The notes below the pieces were generated by a model that made no database searches, had not been told where the DNA came from, and was given only the letters and a program-made list of their open reading frames with translations. A DNA stretch of 54,915 nucleotides from Seminavis robusta. Lineage: Eukaryota > Bacillariophyta > Bacillariophyceae > Naviculales > Naviculaceae. Location of the stretch: contig CAICTM010000646.1 in NCBI GenBank assembly GCA_903772945.1, forward strand, positions 1 to 54,915, read 5' to 3'. Of the stretch, positions 22,004 to 31,717 are shown piece after piece; the stretch's first letter is position 1, and each line of letters begins with the position of its first letter. Made by a program: the position numbers and the translations under genes.

Positions 22004-24957
22004 ATGTTGGCGCCCCAGGTGGAAGAGGAGAGTGGATTCTTGGACGAGTCGCATAGCATGGCCAGCCATGCCGCCGCAAATCGACATTCTCTCGACGAAC
22101 GAGTGTCCATTGGTACCAAGGAGTCCAAGGCGGTTTGCAGGATGAGAATGCTTCTGATTCTCGTCTTGGTGAGCGTTGCTACCTTGGTCTCTGTGGGAGT
22201 CTTTTGGTACATTCGCAACAAGGAACTCGAAGACTTTGAGACGGAGTACTACCATCATGCCCACAAGCTCACTACCGCCTTTCGAGCCAACGCAGCTCGT
22301 CGTGTGGCCGCGGTAGAGAGCTTTGCCACCAGCATTACCAGTCTGGCCAAGCAAGCAGACATGACTTGGCCCAATGTGACCATTCAGGGTAAGTACTTGT
22401 AGATATCCGTCTCGGGGCCTTCCAGCTGGGGGGGCAGCTTGTCAATAGCTGCAGGCAGGTCTTCGCAAGGGATGCTCATGCAAATGCTTTTGTTCTTTGA
22501 TTTTCTTTTATCGATTCCTTAGACTATGAGGCCCGTGCCTCGTATGTTCTGGAACTAGCGGCGGTAATGTCCATTATTTTCCTCCCAGTGGTAACGAATG
22601 AGACTCGAGAGGGATGGGAAGCCTACTCGAAAGAGACTCAGGGATGGCTCAATGCAAGTTTGGCATACCAGGAACCCCGACTACCTGCCGATCTCAATAT
22701 GACAGAACAACAACTCAACCTTAAAGCAATTGAAGCTCCTCCCATTGGAATTGTGGAAGGCCCCGAGATTCGACCGTTTATCTTTCAATTCAACATCACA
22801 GATGGATGGCAAAGAGATCCTGGTCCAGGACCCATCTATGTACCCTGGTGGCAATGGTCCCCAGTCTTCCCCACTCGCAGTCTTCAGAACTACGACACTC
22901 TGTCACATCCCTTTCGAAGAGTCCACGTCACAGCCGCCCTTCGCACTAAAGAACCATTGATCAACAGGGCCACGAATTTTGGTGAAATCGAAGAGCGAGG
23001 TGCGTTCCCTTCTTATGGCCTCCCACATCCGTTCCTTGCTTGCTTGCTCATGATTTGGTTTCTTACGTGATAATTTTTAACATACCCCCTCCCTCTTGTC
23101 ATTTCAGGCAAGATGGCGGCCTTGAACTTGTGGCTTGCTCGTCGAACCGGTGCTCGCGATTTCAAGTACGAAAAGGGACCCGTTTCCGATCTGTATGTCC
23201 CAGTCTTCAAGGATATTGATGTGGATCCAAACAGTACCAAAAACGACCGAGAGGTGGGAGGATTGCTTACTTCCTATGTTTGGTGGCAAATCTACTTTCA
23301 AGATATTCTTCCAGGTACGTACCCGTACGGTCCAATAAGATTATCATACCATACTCCAAGCACAGCCAACAATCATTCTTCTTTTGCTACTTCAATCAAC
23401 ACGAAACAGAAAATGCCCAAGGAGTCATGGCCATTCTGGAAAACACCTGCAATCAGACATACTCCTATCTTATTCACGGAGAAGAACCCCACTTTATTGG
23501 TGCTGGTGATCTCCACGACACCAAGTATGATGACTTTGTGGTGTCCACTGGCTACAATGCCTTCTTGGGAGGCTCAGCAAACCCACATGATTTGGAACCG
23601 GGACAGTGCAGTTACCAAGTGAGGGTTTATCCTACTCAAGAGCTGGAAGACACCTTCACGTCGAACAACCCCTTGTATTTCACATTGTTGGTCCTGTCAG
23701 TCTTTCTGTTTACATCCCTCGTCTTCATTGTCTACGACGCAGTCGTGGAGAAGCGTCAAACCGTGGTTTTGAAACAAGCCGTGCAGTCCACGGAGGTGGT
23801 GCAGCAACTCTTTCCCTCGACTGTTCGAGATCGTCTCTTTGAAGAGGAAAAAGAAAAAGCTCCCGACCTTGACAAGTTAATGTCGAGCGGAGAACTGGAG
23901 GGTATTGACGAGAAGACTGCCATTGCTAACTTACATCATAACTGCACAGTGTTGTTTGCGGATTTGGCAGGATTCACCAAATGGTCTTCTTCACGGGATC
24001 CGAAACATGTTTTCACATTGTTGGAGACACTGTATGGGCTATTCGACAAGACTGCCAAGCGCCGCGGGGTCTTCAAAGTAGAGACGGTACGGTCACTTCC
24101 CTGGGGTAGAAAGAGGACTCACTCTTCTCTGAATCAATCGTATCTCAAATCTCTTTCGACCCCACAAACAGATCGGCGATTGCTACTTAGCTGTTACAGG
24201 CATCCCACGGCCGCAGAAGGATCATGCTAAGATTATGGTAAGTTTGAGACTTTCCTGGGCCAGTCAAGGTCCGTTTCACGACGATGCTTACGTTTTTGGT
24301 TTCTTTGCTGTTCATTACCGTAGGTTCGGTTCGCAGCGGAGTGCATGGAGGCCATGAACCAGGTGATTCATGCAAAGCTTCTCCGGACTTTGGGCGAGGA
24401 CACCGCTGATCTGCAGATGAGGGTGGGCCTTCATAGCGGCTCTGTGACAGCTGGTGTTCTTCGAGGAGATCGCGCCCGGTTCCAGCTCTTCGGCGGTAAG
24501 TCAATTGAACCTCGGTTGCTCGTACAGTTTCAGGGTCAGATGGGCTCACTAGACCTTCTTCGTCTCGTGACGAGCAGACACCGTCAACACTGCTAGCCGC
24601 ATGGAGAGCAATGGTTTGCCTGGAAAGATACAGGCTTCTGCTGACACTGCTGATGTGCTCAGAGCTGGTGGAAAGGGTGCTTGGTTGACGGAAAGAGCAG
24701 GAGGAGTAGAGGCGAAAGGCAAAGGCCGTGTCCGAACGTTTTGGGTGTCGCCTGCAGTGGATCCAGGAACTTCAGGGTCCGTATCCACTTTCCATACTAA
24801 CATGCAGGCTCCCACGAGTACCGCTAGTGGCGTGAGTGCAACTAGCGGCATGAGTACCGCTAGTGATCATTCTGGCGATCAGTCAGGAGTTCCAAGTAAT
24901 GTTGGAGCGAATGTCAATGTCAATGACAGCAGTGAAAAAAGCGGTTTTGAGTGCTGA
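22004..24957 (+). CDS. Two-TM receptor class III nucleotide (guanylate-type) cyclase, 787 aa, seven exons
   Basis: Exons 22004-22388, 22523-22999, 23108-23314, 23410-24086, 24172-24237, 24324-24495 and 24578-24957 join in frame (788 codons with stop); all six introns are GT-AG, 82-134 bp. Residues 49-70 and 446-466 are membrane helices enclosing an extracellular domain of about 375 residues with PWWQWSPVFP-type aromatic motifs seen in stramenopile cyclase receptors. The C-terminal catalytic domain has both metal aspartates (VLFADLAGF D541; IGDCY D585), FGDTVNTASRME with the transition-state Asn665 and Arg669, and base-selecting Glu581 (KVETIGD), typical of guanylate cyclases; the partner position, usually Cys in guanylate and Asp in adenylate cyclases, is Gln658. 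One catalytic domain implies a homodimer. It would make cGMP (less likely cAMP) in response to an outside signal. The last 100 residues are Ser/Thr/Gly-rich with a TASGVSATSGMSTAS repeat. Confidence 0.9.
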
Positions 24958-25336
24958 GGTCATATGCCATAGGAATAATTAGAATTTTCACACTACATAC
25001 ATTTAGGGAGGGCAACTCTCCACTCTTCTTGTTCCGACAAACTGTTCTACTGCGCCATGTACGACGACAGTGGCTAGCTGTCTTGCCTGTTTCTATGTAT
25101 GTATGTATGTATGTAGCAACATCGAGGTCCTGCCACACAGTCTAGGATTCATGCAGTGACCTGCTTGCGACTGCCAGGCAGAAGCGTCAAATCCAAGCCA
25201 AATACTATCGGAATCACGATATCGTATTGGATAGAACTACGAGAAAACGGTTCCCAAAGTTTACCAGACGTGTAGAGTAAAAGTATGCATGTAGCTGTGC
25301 GTGTGTAAAAGTTTTATTTTTTGTGTTTCTTGCGTT
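24958..25336. other. Convergent intergenic region with TATG microsatellite
   Basis: 3' ends of the cyclase and adenylyltransferase genes meet here. A run of TATG repeats lies at about 25094-25115. No gene. Confidence 0.5.
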
Positions 25337-26812
25337 CTACACTCGATCTAGAACATTTTCAGTTTCGACTTTGGACATGCTTCTCAACCTTCGCAGAGTG
25401 GTACTGCTCATTCCGTAGGCTTCGGTTCGTCGTGTACAAAGGAGCGTCAGTGGTTCCATGCCCAATTCCGTTGCTCGATGTTGGTTGAGTTTGACTCCAT
25501 TTTCCAATGTTTCATGACTGAGCACGAGTGCATCGTATGCCGCTCCGGTGGCTGCCTTGCCCGGTGGTCCGTAGGCATCGGAAATGGGTTCAATGGAAAT
25601 TCTATTTTTCATTCCGGGTGCCAATCGATGCAAGAATTCTCGAACTCCCTCCATGCGTTCTTTCATGGAAGGAATGTATTCGGCGAATTGTTTGCTTTGG
25701 AGCATGTCATCGACAGTGACTCCGACCATGAGTCGTCCCGTAACGGGAAGGATGGAGGACACGGCAAGTGTCAATAGTTTGCGATGTCCATAGTGCATCC
25801 CATCAAATGTCCCACCGACGGCGACACAGTTAAAGAGCGACTTGTCGGGGATACGAGCCCCACCAAGAAAGAGACCACTCCCGGGACTATTGTTGTCGTC
25901 GGAACTACTTTTCTGTTGTTGTCGTGCGACGGCATCGTCATCGACAAAAATGACATGTTCCTGATTCAACTGAATGGCGGATGCTCCAATGGGCCAATTT
26001 TTGACATGCAATGCCGTGACTTGTTGGAGCCCTCGTGCCAGTCGATCCTCATTGACGACTTGTACATGTGTATCCAATCCTCCCACCCCATCTCCCAACT
26101 GGAATTGGAATTGCGCGCCACGTCCTCCGGCTCCTTCCGAAATCCATCCACAAATGGAATCGTGGGAGCAAACGGCATCGAGATCGGGCAAATGATAGAT
26201 CCATTGTTCGGCGGCGGAATTGGGTAAATTTTGTGGATAAACCACGACATTGTTAAAGTCAACGGCCGCGTCGGACGCCATGGCAAAGTCCCAGAGTTGA
26301 CTGTATACTTCTCCCATGTACCGTCTCAAGTTGGCCAAAGAGGGAGACTTGCCTCCTTGGCAGCGCAAGAAAATGGAGAGTTTGTTGGTATTGGACAGCG
26401 CTTGATTCAAAATGGCTTCATTGGCAATTCGATCCATGGACGTGTTGGGCATGGTCAGAATGGCCAAGACGTGTTGGTACTGTTTCTTTTGACTATTATT
26501 ACTGACACTTGAGGCAGATCCATTGGCACCATTGGCAGTCACACTCAATGAGGATGTGGATTGTATGTTGTTGTTGTTTCTTCCTCCAAACAAGAGAATG
26601 GGAGCAGAATTTGTTGTTGATCCTGTTGATGATGCTGCTTCACTGTTCTGCTTTGTGCGGACCGCATGCTGCTGACTGAGACTTGCACCAAACGACTGCG
26701 TAAAGGCACCATGCACTTGGTATTTCAACAGTAGCAACAAGAAGAGACCACTCCAGAGTCCCAGAGGAAAGGCAGTTATTCTTCGACTATTTGAAGTGGA
26801 TCCAAGCATCAT
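25337..26812 (-). CDS. Phosphopantetheine adenylyltransferase, eukaryotic type, probably plastid-directed, 491 aa
   Basis: Catalyses ATP plus 4'-phosphopantetheine to dephospho-CoA, the fourth step of CoA synthesis. The first in-frame ATG is at 26812 (the frame is open further up without an ATG). Residues about 12-36 form a hydrophobic signal (GLWSGLFLLLLLKYQVHG) ending VHGA-FTQSF, similar to the diatom ASAF cleavage motif, so import through the ER into the plastid is likely. After a Ser/Asn-rich linker, residues about 115-300 resemble the N-terminal region of animal CoA synthase (LRRYMGEVYSQLWDF, DLDAVCSHD). The nucleotidyltransferase domain begins at VAVGGTFDGMHYGH (about 327), continues with LMVGVTVDDML and SMKERMEGV, and ends with GMSSTTLRRL, the ISSTxIR-type motif. 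There is no dephospho-CoA kinase domain, so the last CoA step needs another gene. Confidence 0.9.
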   Translation of the reverse strand: MMLGSTSNSRRITAFPLGLWSGLFLLLLLKYQVHGAFTQSFGASLSQQHAVRTKQNSEAASSTGSTTNSAPILLFGGRNNNNIQSTSSLSVTANGANGSASSVSNNSQKKQYQHVLAILTMPNTSMDRIANEAILNQALSNTNKLSIFLRCQGGKSPSLANLRRYMGEVYSQLWDFAMASDAAVDFNNVVVYPQNLPNSAAEQWIYHLPDLDAVCSHDSICGWISEGAGGRGAQFQFQLGDGVGGLDTHVQVVNEDRLARGLQQVTALHVKNWPIGASAIQLNQEHVIFVDDDAVARQQQKSSSDDNNSPGSGLFLGGARIPDKSLFNCVAVGGTFDGMHYGHRKLLTLAVSSILPVTGRLMVGVTVDDMLQSKQFAEYIPSMKERMEGVREFLHRLAPGMKNRISIEPISDAYGPPGKAATGAAYDALVLSHETLENGVKLNQHRATELGMEPLTLLCTRRTEAYGMSSTTLRRLRSMSKVETENVLDRV

Positions 26813-27316
26813 GGCAAGCCAAAAATAGACTAATGAGAAAGCAACAGTGAGAATCTTCAACAATCTTCAGGTAGCGTAGTCCTGACCAAACAATGGGTCT
26901 CTGTCAATGGCAAAAACTGATGAGAATGGCGCGGCTACAGTGGATGCTACCGTAGCTAGTCCAAGGTTGACAGACCGTTGGCGTCTTGACACCTCTTCTA
27001 TTCTGCTCGTTGTGATGCAACCTTGGTGATGCAGGTCCTCGTCATGGGTGTTGTCTAACGTCGACATTCTCGAATAAGCCGCTCAAGCCGGTTTACATCA
27101 GGATCAACCTGAGGCTGACCACGTCATTTTGGATCCAACAACTGCCCAGCCTGAAAGAGGAAGATATCTTTTGTCGGGTAGCTGAGGTAACTATAGGGTT
27201 GGGAATATTATTTCTGCATCAATTATATTTTTGCTTTACCGCAGCTACCTAGATGAGATCCCTGGCTAGCTGCCTTCTGAACACACTCGAAGGACAAAAC
27301 AGCCAAAGAGCCGACC
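26813..27316. promoter_or_regulatory. Divergent upstream region of the PPAT and helicase genes
   Basis: About 500 bp between divergent starts. A 66-codon minus frame (27067-26867) ends just before the PPAT frame but has no recognisable content. No clear core promoter element. Confidence 0.35.
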
Positions 27317-29836
27317 ATGGCTGTTGCTCCAGTCGCTACTATGGGCATCAGAAGAGAGAGAAATCTGGTGCAGCATGTGCGGGTGTTGTCCCTTCTACTT
27401 GTGTCCCTCAGTTGCTCTCATGCCTTGATACCACAGAGACATCAGAGACATCTGCAGCAAGATCGATTGTCAAAGCGGGTCTCTTCCAGTTGTAGTGCCA
27501 CCACCGCTAGGAGAAACTACAATGGTGATACTACAAATGACATTCCCCAAACTGTGGAATCGTATATTCTCCATTGGGACTCACTGCTCCAACAAGAGCA
27601 TCAAGCCGCTGTCGATGATTTGAGAGAACAACGAACACGATGGTCCACACAACGACTCCAGGCGGCTGGAGTCTCGCTCCTCGGGGTGGCGGCAGAGCCG
27701 GATTCGGAACTATTTGGAGAAAAAATTGTACGGATATCCACGTGTCATCTTGCCACTACAACAGCTGATGCCAATAGTTGGAGGGACCTCTACAATCGAG
27801 GAGATGTCTTGCTCCTGACACCGGAAGATTCCGATGGTTTTGACGGCTATAGTCGTCGTAGTCGTCGTGGTAGTCCTACCGTGGTACCAAGAGAAATATG
27901 TGTCGTCGATGTGGGCACGGACTGGATGACTGCCGGTGTCGGACCCTCTTGGCCAGCCGGATTGTGGGAATCCAGAAAACAGGCTGGATTCTATCTGGTA
28001 CGGTTGGATCGAACCATCCCTCAAGCTACCTTGCTGGCACAAAAGAAAGCATTGGATCGGGTACGGAAAGGCAAGGCTGGAACGGCAGCCGAATGGATGG
28101 TCCAGACATGGTGGTTGCAGCAGGCAGCAGCAGCAGCAGCAGCACACGACAATATTAACACTACGAGGGCAGAAGAAATGGCATCTCAAGTACCAACCTG
28201 GTTGCAAAAAGCTTTCAATGCGACAACAAGCAATACAGAGTCAGCACCCTCCCTCGTGGAAACTGCCATTGACAATTCCATTGAAAAAGCCCAACAATCT
28301 GAAACTGGATCGTTTGTACCCAACAATTCTCAACGAGATGCCATTGCCTGGGCATTGAAACGAAGAATCAGTCTACTCATTGGACCTCCTGGAACGGGCA
28401 AAACTATCTGTGCGGCGCGTCTCATTGCCTCGGCCATTCAAATCAAATCCAACTCTTCATGTAACACAGCAGCAGCATCACCAAGAGTCTTGGCCGTGGC
28501 ACACAGCAATGGTGCCGCCGATGTCTTGTTGCAAGCATTGCTCGATCGAGGCGTCCCGGCAGTACGAGTGGGAAGACCGGCGTCGGTAGCCGCATCCGTG
28601 CGGCATCGGACGGTCGTGGCCATGGCCGAACAACACCCGGCAGTCCGAGAGTTGAGACGCAAAATCATGGATCTCTCCTTGGAACGTCATGTCAGGAACA
28701 CGGCCGTTCACGAAATGGGGCATTGCGTCAATGATGTACGGCGCATGATTGCTGCAACCGCGTCAGTTGTTGTGGCCAGTTGCATTGGAGCGCATCAGTT
28801 GTTGGCGACAGAGACGACAGACAATGGTTCTTCTCCATTCGACATGGTGGTTCTGGATGAAGCTGCTCAAACCACAGAACCGGCTCTACTGTGTGCATTG
28901 GCGGCGGCCCAAGCGGAACAAATTGTCCTGGTGGGAGACCCACGACAACTACCACCCACAATTGCCGGTAACTCTGTAGAACTGCGAAACACATTGGGTG
29001 TCTCTCCCATGGCTCGATTGGAACAGTGCGGAGTAGGCCAGCAAACACTGCGAGTTCAGTATCGCATGTCACCGGATTTGCTGCAGTTCCCTTCCAAGTA
29101 CTTTTACAAGGGGTTGGTCACATGTGCCGAAAACGTGCAAGAGTTGTCACCACCCGCATCTTTTCCTTGGCCCAACGGAGCGCCAATGGCATTCGTCCAA
29201 GTTGGACCCAATTTGGAGACGACACACGATCGTGGCGGCAAGTCCAATCCTACCGAAGCGGCCTTGGTGGTTGATATTGTATCCAATCTACAGTCTGCGG
29301 ATGCCAACGTCGGCGTCCAGATTGCCGTCATTAGCCCTTACGCGAAGCAAGTGCAACTCATCCGAACAATGCTACTGACGACCAGGAGACAGGGCTGTGA
29401 TGCGGTCCGTGTGGGCACTGTGGATTCCTTCCAAGGACAGGAAACCGATGTGGTGGTGTTTTCGGCATGCCGATCCAATCTGATACAGGATTTGGGATTC
29501 TTGAGGGATCCTCGACGACTTTGTGTAGCGTTGACCCGGGCCAAGCGTGGCTTGATCGTCTTGGGAGATCCTCTCGTCTTGCAAACGTCGCGACCATGGG
29601 AAGCGTTGCTGCAATCTTGTCGAGACCGGGGATGCCTATTGACCCCAAAAGATCTCTTTTTGGACTCGGCTGGTGCATCAGATGGCAAAGTCTACGAGCT
29701 TGAAGAAGCGAGTCCTTCAAGTGATACTAGCGACGCGGCGTTGTTGGCAGCACTTGAGGAATCGCTGAACGACCACAGTGACTCCTTGCTTGGCTTGCTG
29801 GATACTGTGTTAGACACAACGAAAAAGCAAGGTTGA
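27317..29836 (+). CDS. Superfamily 1 (UPF1/SMUBP2-like) helicase with secretory-type N-terminus, 839 aa
   Basis: Intronless frame from an ATG at 27317. Helicase motifs in order: NNSQRDAIAWAL (Q motif), GPPGTGKT Walker A (about 355-362), VLAVAHSNGAAD (Ia), FDMVVLDEAAQ (II, about 511-521), VLVGDPRQLPPT (III), VQYRMSPDLLQFPS (IV), VGTVDSFQGQETD (V, about 700) and LCVALTRAKRG (VI). This is the UPF1-like SF1B helicase group, closest by motif to IGHMBP2/SMUBP2; such enzymes unwind RNA and DNA 5' to 3'. The N-terminus MAVAPVATMGIRRERN precedes VRVLSLLLVSLSCSHA-LIPQ, a signal-peptide-like core, then an Arg/Ser-rich segment; this could be bipartite plastid targeting, in which case the enzyme would act on organellar nucleic acid. 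Poly-Ala run (QQAAAAAAAHD, about 266) between the N-terminal and motor parts. Confidence 0.88.
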   Translation: MAVAPVATMGIRRERNLVQHVRVLSLLLVSLSCSHALIPQRHQRHLQQDRLSKRVSSSCSATTARRNYNGDTTNDIPQTVESYILHWDSLLQQEHQAAVDDLREQRTRWSTQRLQAAGVSLLGVAAEPDSELFGEKIVRISTCHLATTTADANSWRDLYNRGDVLLLTPEDSDGFDGYSRRSRRGSPTVVPREICVVDVGTDWMTAGVGPSWPAGLWESRKQAGFYLVRLDRTIPQATLLAQKKALDRVRKGKAGTAAEWMVQTWWLQQAAAAAAAHDNINTTRAEEMASQVPTWLQKAFNATTSNTESAPSLVETAIDNSIEKAQQSETGSFVPNNSQRDAIAWALKRRISLLIGPPGTGKTICAARLIASAIQIKSNSSCNTAAASPRVLAVAHSNGAADVLLQALLDRGVPAVRVGRPASVAASVRHRTVVAMAEQHPAVRELRRKIMDLSLERHVRNTAVHEMGHCVNDVRRMIAATASVVVASCIGAHQLLATETTDNGSSPFDMVVLDEAAQTTEPALLCALAAAQAEQIVLVGDPRQLPPTIAGNSVELRNTLGVSPMARLEQCGVGQQTLRVQYRMSPDLLQFPSKYFYKGLVTCAENVQELSPPASFPWPNGAPMAFVQVGPNLETTHDRGGKSNPTEAALVVDIVSNLQSADANVGVQIAVISPYAKQVQLIRTMLLTTRRQGCDAVRVGTVDSFQGQETDVVVFSACRSNLIQDLGFLRDPRRLCVALTRAKRGLIVLGDPLVLQTSRPWEALLQSCRDRGCLLTPKDLFLDSAGASDGKVYELEEASPSSDTSDAALLAALEESLNDHSDSLLGLLDTVLDTTKKQG

Positions 29837-30799
29837 ATCAGCTAGCTTGAGACCTGGTATTGCGTTGCCACCCGTCCTACTCTCCATCGTCGGTAGCTAG
29901 AGGACTACTAGCTAGACTGTCACTCCCCAATTGCTTGCAACAACCCAGCTGCCTTGCTGCTTGACCCCTTTCCTTGCAGCTCTGGTGTCAACCATAATGG
30001 CTTGCTCTTTCCACGTCTCACGTTACGGCAAGAGTGTCAGTACCATTCCGGCGGGGATGCCAGTGCCACAGCTGCAATCAGTAATTGCCGCATGTAGCTG
30101 CAATCAGCAATAATCAGCAAGTGCCTGTACAGCAGCCACCGGTACTGGTACTGTACCGGTACCCTACGGTCAGATATATTATGCATACCGGTGGCCAGAG
30201 CCATCGGATGGTCGGGGTTCGGGCTCCGTCAAATTTCAGGCTGAACAAACATGGATAAGGCACATGCTCCAAGCACACCTCTAATTCTCTTGAGAGCAGA
30301 CCTTCTTACGTGCACTATGTACTTAGGAATGCGGAGTGCGGAGGTTGAGCTAGAGTGGTCTCTGTCTCATTACTTAATGACCAAATTCCCTTGGCAAACC
30401 CAACGGTTCTACGGAATCAGTTGAACCTGCTACCGGTACTGTACCGGTACGGTCCTACTAGTGGGTTTTCTATTATTTGTGCAAAACAACAAGCTCTGCA
30501 ACGGTTCCTCTCCCCCATCGAGACTGGAGCTGAACACGTAGCCAGCTGCAGGGATGCAACACGCAGCTGTGGGCTAGCCGGGGCATCGCATGTGCAATGT
30601 ATCGAATAGCAGGCTAGCTAGTGATTATGTTTAGTGGTGTATCTTTGACATTGATAGGTAGCTAGTAGCCGCAATGAAACCTATGAAGCAATAAGCACGT
30701 GTAGTCTCGAATAGTACTATGAAGGTGCGAGGCTCATGGTACTGACCACTGGCACCAGCACATAGGCTCCAGCAAATGGTGCAATATATATACACGGGC
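29837..30799. other. Convergent intergenic region rich in GTACCGGTAC palindromes
   Basis: No gene seen. Palindromic strings occur at about 30139-30162 and 30429-30452, and repeated TGCAATCAG near 30072-30112. Both flanking genes end here. Confidence 0.45.
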
Positions 30800-31717
30800 T
30801 CAAGCAGATGGTGCAATATGCAGGTTGCGGTCCTCAAAGATGATGGCCGTTCGCAAGAAGAAGCCCTGATCTTGCGGAGACAATGTTGTACTCAGTTCGT
30901 TTTGCTCCTTGTTCTCTGGTGTAGTGGTCTTGGTGGACTGGATAAAGTGTTGAATGGCGTCCAAGCAGTACCGGCTTTCCCGAAAGTTGCCCATGAGATG
31001 ATGAATGTGTCCACTGTTGTTCGAGAGAGCCAATCCCAGCACCAGGGTCTGGTTCTCGTCCTCGCAGTTCAGTGCGCCCCAAGAGTTGTGTAGGGACAAC
31101 TGACTCATGTTGTAAAGCTGCAACGCGTACTGATAGAAGTAGCCATAAACTGGAGGCGGAGACCCAACGTTCTGAAGCCGAATCGCTTCACTGTGGTAGC
31201 ATACCCCCATATTGAAAAATACTACGCAAAGCAGTCGAGACTTGGATATCCCGCGGGCACGGTGTGCTTCGAAAACGAGGAAGCGAGAATAGAACTCAAA
31301 GACATTGGTTGCCGCTTGATGGTGCTTTGTCCTCAGAGGACAAGAGGTTGTGGATACGGAACGAATCATACCCCGTTGTTTACCGTTTCCCCGGACCTCT
31401 TGCTGAAGAACAGTTTTCTCGCAAACAACATTCTTGTGAGAATCCAGGCTGGCGGAGAGGCCGGAGAAGCTAGCTGCAGCATCCGGCCTGCTTCTGGTGC
31501 TACCCGATGCATCGCTGTATACAGAACCAGCTTGGACAGAAGAAGTCTCTGACTGATCCATTCCATCTGTGCTACGTTCACCCAAACAAGCCGTGGAATT
31601 GAGATACCCCAGCGCTTGGTCCAGCCACGACACTGCTCTTTCAAAGCTCCCACGCCGAAAACACTCCACAGCTTTCATGTTCATCTCTGGAACGGTAAAC
31701 GAAGTTGCAGAGCTCAT
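30800..31717 (-). CDS. TPR-like repeat protein, 305 aa (paralogue of the gene at 40200)
   Basis: The start is the first ATG of the frame, at 31717 (MSSATSFTVPEMNMKAV); the frame is open upstream without an ATG. Helical repeat segments: MKAVECFRRGSFERAVSWLDQ with ALGYL at about 12-37, LLCVVFFNMGVCYHSEAIRL and YQYALQLYNMSQLSL in the middle, and LALSNNSGHIHHLMGNFRES with CLDAIQHFI near 235-265. Spacing is that of tetratricopeptide-type pairs. A Ser-rich disordered stretch (about 45-90) separates the first and second repeat. No signal or membrane segment. The same order of motifs occurs in the protein at 40200-40886. Function unknown; TPR solenoids bind other proteins. Confidence 0.7.
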   Translation of the reverse strand: MSSATSFTVPEMNMKAVECFRRGSFERAVSWLDQALGYLNSTACLGERSTDGMDQSETSSVQAGSVYSDASGSTRSRPDAAASFSGLSASLDSHKNVVCEKTVLQQEVRGNGKQRGMIRSVSTTSCPLRTKHHQAATNVFEFYSRFLVFEAHRARGISKSRLLCVVFFNMGVCYHSEAIRLQNVGSPPPVYGYFYQYALQLYNMSQLSLHNSWGALNCEDENQTLVLGLALSNNSGHIHHLMGNFRESRYCLDAIQHFIQSTKTTTPENKEQNELSTTLSPQDQGFFLRTAIIFEDRNLHIAPSA

